A stretch of 9,707 nucleotides of DNA from Candidatus Latescibacterota bacterium (GTDB lineage Bacteria; Latescibacterota; UBA2968; GCA-2709665), in contig JASLMQ010000366.1 of the NCBI GenBank assembly GCA_030746455.1, positions 1 to 9,707 on the forward strand. The letters run 5' to 3'. This document shows, in pieces, positions 1 through 5,988 of this stretch. Numbering within the stretch: position 1 is the stretch's first letter; every line of letters begins with the position of its first letter. The notes under the pieces were generated by a model, which was not told the origin of the DNA, did no database searches, and was given only the letters and a program-made list of their open reading frames with translations. The translations under genes were made by a program, and so were the position numbers.

Positions 1-68
1 AAAGACGCGAACTCGGCCACAGCGGAAACGGGAGAGGGTGCCCGTGTCGGCCTAGCCCCAGATGATGA

Positions 69-458
69 TCAGATGTCCAGACGGACCCATCGGGTACAGA
101 ATCGGTGGGCGGATTGCAGCAGCTTCTCTACACTATTCCTCGTGTTGCCAACCAGATGGATTTCGCCCTGCGCGTCACGCAAGACTACAAGGCCGGCTGC
201 CACAGTCTGGGTTTCGCTCTTCCACTGTATCGTGAGCGGCCCGAAAACAGCGTCGACCCCCAATTCGCCCTCCTGGAACAGTGAGAGCGCGATCTCGGCG
301 ATTGCGTGGAGCTCGTGTTTCGAATGAGCCGTAGAGCTCATCGTCAGGGTCTTCACATACCCCGCCTCGTCCATTGCCCTTTCAGGAACGACGATGGCGC
401 TGGTGCACTCGGTGACCGTATCCCCATCGCATTGGACTGCTATGAGATCATCCTTCAT
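69..458 (-). CDS. Hypothetical protein, 129 aa
   Basis: I do not recognise this family. The translation reads like a real soluble protein, with mixed acidic and hydrophobic composition and no low-complexity stretches. It has alternating hydrophobic strands around residues 85-104 (AAGLVVLRDAQGEIHLVG) and a helix around 46-63 (SKHELHAIAEIALSLF). No signal peptide, membrane segment or metal motif is visible. The ATG at 458 is the only conventional start in the frame, but no good ribosome binding site precedes it. The same frame stays open another 31 codons upstream, to a TGA at 552-554, and those codons encode a plausible acidic sequence, so the N-terminus may be wrong or the gene frameshifted. 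It is transcribed divergently from the carboxyltransferase operon, and no functional link can be shown. Confidence 0.55.
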   Translation of the reverse strand: MKDDLIAVQCDGDTVTECTSAIVVPERAMDEAGYVKTLTMSSTAHSKHELHAIAEIALSLFQEGELGVDAVFGPLTIQWKSETQTVAAGLVVLRDAQGEIHLVGNTRNSVEKLLQSAHRFCTRWVRLDI

Positions 459-557
459 ATTCTGAAGCGCTTTCTCATCCGAATGGTCCAGGGGATCTGG
501 GGCGAACGGCTGCGAGTCGCCTGCATCGGCCTCGTCACAGATCCTGTTCCCTCAACC

Positions 558-609
558 TTCAGGGTCATCCGCCTATATATACCAAAATATGCTTGCGTTT
601 CGCCCTGAA
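558..609. promoter_or_regulatory. AT-rich divergent region bounded by a 7-bp inverted repeat
   Basis: TTCAGGG at 558-564 is matched by its reverse complement CCCTGAA at 603-609, with an AT-rich centre (TATATATA, AAAATAT) between them. It lies between the divergent gene at 458 and the operon starting at 690, where regulatory sites for both would be expected. Seven base pairs with a 38-base separation can arise by chance, so an operator or looping site is only a suggestion. Confidence 0.2.
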
Positions 610-620
610 TTTCATAAAAT
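593..620 (+). promoter_or_regulatory. Candidate sigma70-like promoter of the transcarboxylase operon
   Basis: TTGCGT (593-598) and TAAAAT (615-620) are separated by 16 bases. The second hexamer matches the -10 consensus at five of six positions, the first matches the -35 consensus at only three. Transcription would begin roughly 60 bases before the ATG at 690. This is a by-eye match in the only AT-rich stretch upstream of the operon, and it fails if the organism uses a different promoter consensus. Confidence 0.3.
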
Positions 621-679
621 ACTTAGACTTGGGCCTGCTTTTCACGTGATGAACAGCACCTTGCACCACTTGGCATAGC

Positions 680-684
680 AGGAG
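680..684 (+). promoter_or_regulatory. Ribosome binding site for the 12S-type carboxyltransferase
   Basis: AGGAG lies five bases before the ATG at 690 and supports that start over the later in-frame ATGs. Confidence 0.65.
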
Positions 685-689
685 ACACT

Positions 690-2243
690 ATGGCACCGGC
701 TGAGGACAACATCGAAAAGCTCGAGCGCAAACTGACGCGCATTCAGGAGATGGGCGGCGCCGACCAGGTCGCCAAACAGCACGAAAAGGGCAAGATGACG
801 GCGCGCGAGCGCATCGATCTGTTCTTCGACGAGGGCACGTTCAATGAGACCGATGCCTTCGTGCGCCACCGCAGCACCTATTTCGGGCTGGACAAGCAGG
901 ACATCCCGGGTGACGGTGTCATCACGGGTTACGGCCTGGTCCATGGCCGTCGGGTGTTCGCCTATTTCCAGGACTTCACCTGTCGGGGCGGGACGCTCGG
1001 AGAGATGCACGCCCGCAAGATCTGTAAGGTGATGGACAAGGCGGCCAAAGCCGGCGTTCCGGTGGTTGGCTTCAATGACTCCGGCGGCGCGCGCATTCAG
1101 GAGGGGATCGACGCCCTGGGCGGATTCGGGGATATCTTCTTCCGCAATGCCCGTTCCTCGGGGGTGATCCCCCAGATCTCGGTCATCATGGGCCCCTGTG
1201 CGGGCGGAGCGGTGTATTCACCTGCTATGACCGACTGGATCTTCATGGTCAAGAACACCTCTTACATGTACATCACCGGTCCTGATGTGATCAAGACCGT
1301 TACGGGTGAGAAGACCACGCACGAGGAACTGGGCGGCGCGATCGCGCACAACACCAAGAACGGCAACGCCCACTTTGCGTGCGAGGACGAGAAGGACGCC
1401 ATCAACAGCGTCAAGACCCTGCTGTCCTTCATCCCGGACAACAACATGGAGGATGCGCCCTGCATCGCGCCAACGGACGATCCCCGGCGCATGTGCCCGG
1501 AGCTCAACTCCGTGATACCCGAGGATGGCAAGACGGGATATGACATGAAGGATGTGATCCACAGTATCGTCGATCACGGGGCGTTCTTCGAGCCACATCA
1601 GTACTATGCCGAAAACATTATCACCTGCCTCGCCCGCCTCAACGGGTGCACGGTTGGAATCATCGCCAACCAACCGCAGTACCTGGCCGGCTGCCTGGAT
1701 ATCAATGCCTCGGACAAGGCCAGCCGCTTCATCCGCACCTGTGACGCCTTCAACATCCCGCTGATCACCCTGGTGGATGTGCCCGGTTATCTGCCCGGCA
1801 CGGACCAGGAGTGGGGCGGGGTGATCCGTCACGGAGCGAAACTGCTCTGGAGCTATTCCGAGGCGACCGTGCCCAAGCTGACGGTGATTACGCGCAAGGC
1901 GTATGGCGGGGCGTATATCGCCATGTGCTCGTGCCACCTGGGCGCGGATACGGTCCTGGCCTGGCCCTCCGCCGAGATCGCGGTGATGGGCGCGGAAGGC
2001 GCGGTGAATATCATCTACCGCAGGGACCTCGAGGCGGCCAGGAATCCGGATGCGATCCGATCGAAGCTGATCAAGGAATACGAAGACCTGTTGTACAATC
2101 CGTACGTGGCTGCCAACCGGGGCTTTGTCGACGCGGTGATCAACCCCGAAGAGACCCGCGCCAGGCTGATCGAGGCCCTGGAGGCCATGCGCACCAAGAA
2201 CGAGACCCTCCCGCCCAAGAAGCATGGGAATATCCCACTGTAA
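690..2243 (+). CDS. Acyl-CoA carboxyltransferase subunit (12S/PccB/MmdA type)
   Basis: 517 residues, the usual length for this family. It carries the two crotonase-fold halves of biotin-dependent acyl-CoA carboxyltransferases. The N-terminal half has GGTLGEMHARKI (100-111), NDSGGARIQEG (129-139) and the oxyanion-type motif GPCAGGAVYSPAMTD (168-182). The C-terminal half has DVPGYLPGTDQEWGGVIRHGAKLL (from 363), TRKAYGGAY (401-409) and the WPSAEIAVMGAEGAV block (425-439), all close to propionyl-CoA carboxylase beta. In this family the protein moves CO2 between carboxybiotin and an acyl-CoA, normally propionyl-CoA/methylmalonyl-CoA. The next genes encode a pyruvate/oxaloacetate carboxyltransferase with its own biotin domain, and no biotin carboxylase is present. 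The likely role is therefore the 12S subunit of a methylmalonyl-CoA:pyruvate transcarboxylase. A propionyl-CoA carboxylase or a Na+-pumping decarboxylase alpha subunit, with missing parts elsewhere, remains possible. Cytoplasmic. Confidence 0.93.
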   Translation: MAPAEDNIEKLERKLTRIQEMGGADQVAKQHEKGKMTARERIDLFFDEGTFNETDAFVRHRSTYFGLDKQDIPGDGVITGYGLVHGRRVFAYFQDFTCRGGTLGEMHARKICKVMDKAAKAGVPVVGFNDSGGARIQEGIDALGGFGDIFFRNARSSGVIPQISVIMGPCAGGAVYSPAMTDWIFMVKNTSYMYITGPDVIKTVTGEKTTHEELGGAIAHNTKNGNAHFACEDEKDAINSVKTLLSFIPDNNMEDAPCIAPTDDPRRMCPELNSVIPEDGKTGYDMKDVIHSIVDHGAFFEPHQYYAENIITCLARLNGCTVGIIANQPQYLAGCLDINASDKASRFIRTCDAFNIPLITLVDVPGYLPGTDQEWGGVIRHGAKLLWSYSEATVPKLTVITRKAYGGAYIAMCSCHLGADTVLAWPSAEIAVMGAEGAVNIIYRRDLEAARNPDAIRSKLIKEYEDLLYNPYVAANRGFVDAVINPEETRARLIEALEAMRTKNETLPPKKHGNIPL

Positions 2244-2271
2244 GCAGCAGAGTTGCTGATGGTACCGAGCC

Positions 2272-2520
2272 ATGAACAAGAAACGCGCTGCGGCCATTGC
2301 GGGAGTGATGTTCTACCTTCACCAGGAAGCTCAGGAGCGTGGAGATGAGTCTGTGCGCATGGGCATGCGCCGCCTCCACGGCTGGTCGGTCTATGGCCGC
2401 AAGGCCGTGGCCCGTGGCCGGCTCATGGTTCAGGGCCGCCGTGCTCGCAAGTCTCTGCGGCAGTGGAAGCGACAGACCCTTAGACCTGGGGTGAAGAAGA
2501 ATGCGCCTCTTCAAGCGTAA
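2272..2520 (+). CDS. Small basic protein, possible accessory subunit of the carboxyltransferase complex
   Basis: 82 residues, very rich in Arg and Lys, especially after residue 33. Residues 5-16 (RAAAIAGVMFYL) form a short hydrophobic helix. A W-x3-GR element follows (WSVYGRKAVARGR, 38-50). The order Ala-rich helix, Trp, Gly-Arg resembles the C-terminal tails of small gamma/delta-type subunits (OadG/MmdD-like) that hold biotin-dependent decarboxylases together. That match is from memory of the family, not an alignment. No long membrane span precedes the helix, unlike OadG. The gene starts 28 bases after the 12S-type gene and overlaps the next gene by 20 bases, which points to translational coupling and a shared complex. 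The ribosome binding site before the ATG is weak. Its position and overlap make it a credible gene even though the function is inferred. Confidence 0.6.
   Translation: MNKKRAAAIAGVMFYLHQEAQERGDESVRMGMRRLHGWSVYGRKAVARGRLMVQGRRARKSLRQWKRQTLRPGVKKNAPLQA
2488..2494 (+). promoter_or_regulatory. Ribosome binding site for the 5S-biotin fusion gene
   Basis: GGGGTGA sits six bases before the ATG at 2501, inside the end of the preceding small gene. It fixes the start and makes the overlap of the two genes real rather than an annotation artefact. Confidence 0.6.
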
Positions 2521-4390
2521 GAAGAAGATCGACGTCATGCTGACCGCCTTCCGTGACGGCTTCCAGTCCGTGTACGGAGCGCGCGTGCTCACCAAGGACT
2601 TCCTTCCCGCGCTGCCCGCGGCGGTGGATGCCGGTATCCGGCATTTCGAAGCCGGAGGCGGGGCGCGATTCCAGTCCCTGTACTTCTATTGCGATGAAGA
2701 TGCCTTCGACATGATGGACGCCTTCCGCGAGGCGGTTGGCCCGGAATGCAACCTTCAGACGCTCGGACGCGGGGTCAATGTCGTTGGGCTGGATTCGCAG
2801 AGCAGTGATATCGTCAAGATGCATGCCGATCTGTTCAAGAAGCACGGCATGACAACGATCCGTAATTTCGACGCGCTCAATGACGTAGACAACTTGGACT
2901 ACAGCGGCCGCTGTATCGCAGATGCCGGGCTCAAGCACGAGGTGAGTATCACGCTCATGGGCCTGCCGCCCGGTCTGTCGGGCGCGCACACGCCCGAGTT
3001 CTACCTGCAGATCCTAAAAAACATCAATGACGCAAGAATCCCTTACGATTCCGTCTGCTTCAAGGATGCCTCGGGCACCACGCCGCCCCGCATTGTGCAT
3101 GACACGATCAAGAAGGCCCGGTCTCGCGTGCCCGGAGGCACTCCAATTCGCTTTCACACGCACGAAACGGCCGGCATCAGCCTGGTGGCCACCATGGCCG
3201 CCCTGGATGCGGGCGCGACGGGGATCGACTGCTCCATGGTGCCCTGCTCCGGAGGGACCTGCCAGCCGGATATCGCGGTTGTCTGCAAGGCCCTGGAGGG
3301 CACGGACTACGATCTGGACCTGGATTTCAACAAGCTACTCAAGGCAGAAGAGGCCTTCAGGGATGCGATGAAGGACTACATCGACCTGCCCGAGGCCGCG
3401 CAGGTCGAGCCCATGATCTTCTCCTCTCCCATGCCGGGAGGCGCGCTGACTGCCAACACGCAGATGATGCGCGACAACGGCATTCTGGACCGCTATCCGG
3501 AGGTGATCGCCAATATGGCCGAAGTGGTCAAGCTGGGCGGCTTCGGCACCTCGGTGACCCCGGTGTCCCAGTTCTACTTCCAGCAGGCCTTCAACAACAC
3601 CATTGTCGGTCCCTGGGAGAAGATCGCCGAGGGCTACGGCAAGATGGTTCTGGGGTATTTCGGGAAGACTCCGGTTCCGCCCGATCCCGAGGTCGTGGAG
3701 CTGGCCAGCCAGCAGCTGGGGCTCGAGCCCACCTCGCGCAGTCCGCGCGCGCTCAACGATGAGGATCCGACCAAGGGCGCGGCCGTGGCCGAAAGTCTGC
3801 TGAAGGAGAACGGCCTGCCCATCACGGACGAGAACATCTTCATCGCTGCCACCTGCAAGGAAAAGGGGATCATCTTCCTTAAGGGTGATGCACAGGTGAA
3901 TGTTCGGAAACGCGATCCCAATGCCCAGGATGAAGAGAAACGCGACTATCCGGAGGGGATACCGCCCAAGCCCGATGACATCCGCACCTTCGACGTGTAT
4001 GTGGATGGCGAGTACCACAAGGTCGAGGTCAATGACCCCAACGGTCTCTCGATGGTTCGCCCTTTCGTCCCGTTCGGCGGCGGCATGCAGACCGGCGGCC
4101 CGGCCCGCGGCCTAGGTAGTGACACCGCCGAGACGAGTCAGGGCGGGGGCAGGTACCTGCCCGCTGAAGGGGAGATCGCGGTCCAGGCACCGCTGCCCGG
4201 AATCCTCCTGCGCATCGACAAGAAGGTCGGAGACGAAGTCAAGGTCGGGGAAGTCATCGCTGTGATCGAGGCGATGAAGATGGACAACAACATCGATGCC
4301 CCGGCGGACGGCAAGGTCACCAAGATCAGCGCCAAGCCCGGCGAGAACCTGGATAGGGGCAATACAATCTGTATCATAAAACCATCCTGA
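2501..4390 (+). CDS. Pyruvate/oxaloacetate carboxyltransferase fused to biotinyl domain (5S + 1.3S type)
   Basis: 629 residues. Residues about 10-270 form the HMG-CoA-lyase-like carboxyltransferase barrel of the OadA/PycB/transcarboxylase-5S family. D19 (in TAFRDGFQS), K188 (in CFKDASG, the carbamylated lysine of the family) and H219/H221 (in FHTHET) match the known metal-site residues. Residues about 290-460 fit the conserved PYC/OADA domain, including YFGKTPVPPDPEV. A Gly/Pro-rich linker (about 535-555) leads to a biotinyl domain with EAMKM at 590-594. K593 is the expected biotinylation site, 36 residues from the C-terminus. In this family the protein carries CO2 on biotin between pyruvate/oxaloacetate and a partner. 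With the upstream 12S-type gene it would form a transcarboxylase. The entry motif reads RDGFQS instead of the usual RDAHQS, so a changed keto-acid preference is possible. An oxaloacetate decarboxylase alpha role would need a membrane beta subunit, which is not seen here. Confidence 0.9.
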   Translation: MRLFKRKKKIDVMLTAFRDGFQSVYGARVLTKDFLPALPAAVDAGIRHFEAGGGARFQSLYFYCDEDAFDMMDAFREAVGPECNLQTLGRGVNVVGLDSQSSDIVKMHADLFKKHGMTTIRNFDALNDVDNLDYSGRCIADAGLKHEVSITLMGLPPGLSGAHTPEFYLQILKNINDARIPYDSVCFKDASGTTPPRIVHDTIKKARSRVPGGTPIRFHTHETAGISLVATMAALDAGATGIDCSMVPCSGGTCQPDIAVVCKALEGTDYDLDLDFNKLLKAEEAFRDAMKDYIDLPEAAQVEPMIFSSPMPGGALTANTQMMRDNGILDRYPEVIANMAEVVKLGGFGTSVTPVSQFYFQQAFNNTIVGPWEKIAEGYGKMVLGYFGKTPVPPDPEVVELASQQLGLEPTSRSPRALNDEDPTKGAAVAESLLKENGLPITDENIFIAATCKEKGIIFLKGDAQVNVRKRDPNAQDEEKRDYPEGIPPKPDDIRTFDVYVDGEYHKVEVNDPNGLSMVRPFVPFGGGMQTGGPARGLGSDTAETSQGGGRYLPAEGEIAVQAPLPGILLRIDKKVGDEVKVGEVIAVIEAMKMDNNIDAPADGKVTKISAKPGENLDRGNTICIIKPS

Positions 4391-4411
4391 GTTCAGGAGA
4401 ACTCAGGATGG
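4382..4411 (+). terminator. Perfect 13-bp hairpin over the stop codon and ligase leader
   Basis: CCATCCTGAGTTC (4382-4394) pairs without mismatch with GAACTCAGGATGG (4399-4411) around an AGGA tetraloop. The left arm contains the TGA stop of the 5S-biotin gene. The right arm contains part of the purine-rich stretch (4407-4413) that would act as ribosome binding site for an ATG at 4421. No T-run follows (AGTTTCGAG), so it is not a classical intrinsic terminator. It may stabilise the upstream mRNA end, weaken read-through, or limit translation of the ligase. The structure is seen directly; the role is inferred. Confidence 0.5.
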
Positions 4412-4420
4412 AGTTTCGAG

Positions 4421-5224
4421 ATGCAAGTTACAGGTCCTCAATCAGAAACGAAATACCTGTTGGCCCTTCCTGTCTGTAAGAGAATGCCTGCCTTCAATAT
4501 CCTGCGCTTCGAATCCCTCGAATCCACTAACGTCTACGCCGTCCGGCATCTCGACGAACTAGACGACCGGCAGATCATCCTGGCCGAGATCCAGACCGCC
4601 GGCTACGGCCGGCTCGATCGCACATGGGTCTCCCACGTTCCGGACAACATCTACATCAGCCTGGTGCTCAAGCCCGACCTGCCCCTGGACGGGAATTCCC
4701 CCCTGGCCAACATCACCCAGTACATGTCTCTATGCATCTGTGATGTGCTTGATACCTATGGCGTGATGGGGGCCATCAAGTGGCCCAATGATGTACTGGT
4801 GTATGGCAAGAAGGTCTGTGGGCTTCTGAGCGAGGTCAGCATCAGGGATGGCCGCCTGGCGGGCTACGTGCTGGGCACGGGGATCAACCTCAACATGCCG
4901 GCCGAGGTTCTTGCCGAAATCAATCAGCCCGCCACGGCCCTCAACCTGATTACGCAGCTGCCGGTCAACCGCGAAGGCTTCCTCAGCCGCCTGCTCGAGC
5001 GTTTCTTCAGCGGGTATGAGGCTTTTCTGGAACAGGGCTTCAGATCCATCAAGGAACGCTATACCACGCTGAGCCCGTTCCTGGGCACGCAGACCACCGT
5101 TACCCTCCCGGACCGCGCCCTGACCGGCAAGGCCGCTGCCTACGATGATCGCGGCCGCCTCCAGCTGGTCACCTCCGACGGCGCCACCGAAACCCTCACC
5201 ATCGGTGACGTCAGCCTGGCCTGA
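4421..5224 (+). CDS. birA: Biotin--[carboxyl carrier protein] ligase, without DNA-binding domain
   Basis: 267 residues from the ATG at 4421. It activates biotin with ATP and attaches it to the lysine of biotin carrier domains. Visible family motifs are ESLESTN (31-37), the biotin/AMP loop TAGYGRLDRTWVS (59-71, a variant of GRGRxGRxW), KWPNDV (120-125), K131 in KKVCGLLSEV, and LGTGINLN (151-158). A C-terminal SH3-like segment spans about 221-267. There is no N-terminal winged helix, so it should be a pure ligase and not a BirA-type repressor. The first 21 residues do not resemble the family, and an ATG at 4484 would begin the protein at MPAFNILRF, so the true start may be 4484. It follows the 5S-biotin gene by 30 bases, and that gene's K593 is the obvious substrate. 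Confidence 0.9.
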   Translation: MQVTGPQSETKYLLALPVCKRMPAFNILRFESLESTNVYAVRHLDELDDRQIILAEIQTAGYGRLDRTWVSHVPDNIYISLVLKPDLPLDGNSPLANITQYMSLCICDVLDTYGVMGAIKWPNDVLVYGKKVCGLLSEVSIRDGRLAGYVLGTGINLNMPAEVLAEINQPATALNLITQLPVNREGFLSRLLERFFSGYEAFLEQGFRSIKERYTTLSPFLGTQTTVTLPDRALTGKAAAYDDRGRLQLVTSDGATETLTIGDVSLA

Positions 5225-5242
5225 GCGATACCCTCTGAGCCT

Positions 5243-5962
5243 TCATACCCCGAGGTCATCCAGCCTGGCGCCAATGAGTGACAGGGTCGTCTCGATACAT
5301 TCCTCTCCGAACTCGGGCGTGGCATCGCGGGGATCCTCCCCGCCAACGCCCTGCGGCCACTCGCCACGGTCTGCCGGGAGCTGGGACAGGTCGACCAGCT
5401 CGGGTGCTACGGCCATGAGGATCGAGGTCTCGTTGCGGCCGGCGTGATCCATCTGGGTTCGCCACTTGCGGGCAAAGTCCCGATGGGCAGACACCAGCTG
5501 GAGGCCGAACTGCTTCTCCCAGGTGTCGACCATCTCCCCCCAGGCGCCCCTTGACGGGCCGTGGCCATCGGCCACGATGCACTTGAAGCCCGCACGCCTG
5601 GCCTGCGCCAGGACGGCCTCCATCAGCGTCAGGAAGAGCCCCTTCGAAATCCAGTACATGCTCCCGGACAGCTGCCTGTGGGGCGTTGTGGTGTCCGCGG
5701 TGTCCACGCCCACAAGATCGGGACCTTGCGCCTGACCTGTGATGCGGTCTGGCCCCAGCCAGATGGGGGGCAGGACGATCCCGCCGAACCTGTGTGCCGC
5801 GCGCCTGAACAATCCGCGGGACTGCAGGAAATCCGCGCCCAGTGCGTTCTGGACACCGTGCCACTCCAGCGTGCCTATGGGGAGGTATCCGACGGGGCGG
5901 TGCTCCAGGCGTTCCTCGAACTCGTGGGGCAGCAACTCCTCATAGTCGACTTTCGTAGTCAT
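5243..5962 (-). CDS. Creatininase-family metal-dependent amidohydrolase
   Basis: 239 residues, normal for the creatininase fold. The N-terminal metal motif is intact: IGTLEWHG with E33 and H35, then D44 in LGAD. The second motif is ADGHGPSRG (131-139), with H134 in the place of the usual NGHGGN. HAGRNETS (173-180) supplies E178, matching the HAGxxETS motif. The family includes creatinine and formamide-type hydrolases and the mycofactocin peptidase MftE. The substrate cannot be told from sequence. Soluble, with no signal peptide. The start at 5962 has GAGGAG ten bases upstream. It lies 26 bases after the GH43-like gene and is probably co-transcribed with it, and it ends 18 bases from the convergent ligase gene. 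Confidence 0.85.
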   Translation of the reverse strand: MTTKVDYEELLPHEFEERLEHRPVGYLPIGTLEWHGVQNALGADFLQSRGLFRRAAHRFGGIVLPPIWLGPDRITGQAQGPDLVGVDTADTTTPHRQLSGSMYWISKGLFLTLMEAVLAQARRAGFKCIVADGHGPSRGAWGEMVDTWEKQFGLQLVSAHRDFARKWRTQMDHAGRNETSILMAVAPELVDLSQLPADRGEWPQGVGGEDPRDATPEFGEECIETTLSLIGARLDDLGV

Positions 5963-5988
5963 GTTCGGTCATCTCCTCGGTTTCCATC

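Noticed and set aside
28..45. Small inverted repeat ACGGG/CCCGT as a terminator for the left-end gene
   Set aside because: A five-base stem with an eight-base loop and no T-run is too weak to call.
1218..2297. Minus-strand open frame of 359 codons opposite the 12S-type gene
   Set aside because: The plus strand encodes a full-length carboxyltransferase with all motifs. The antisense product is rich in Arg, Gly, His and Asp without any family signature.
690..4390. Complete propionyl-CoA carboxylase
   Set aside because: No ATP-grasp biotin carboxylase is present, and the second large gene is a keto-acid carboxyltransferase, which fits a transcarboxylase or decarboxylase better.
690..4390. Na+-translocating oxaloacetate or methylmalonyl-CoA decarboxylase
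   Set aside because: No polytopic beta subunit is encoded in the operon and the small protein lacks a long membrane span. Kept only as an alternative because the beta subunit could be elsewhere in the genome.
5212..5269. Direct repeat CAGCCTGGC at 5212-5220 and 5261-5269
   Set aside because: Nine bases, each within the coding end of a different gene. Chance similarity is likely.
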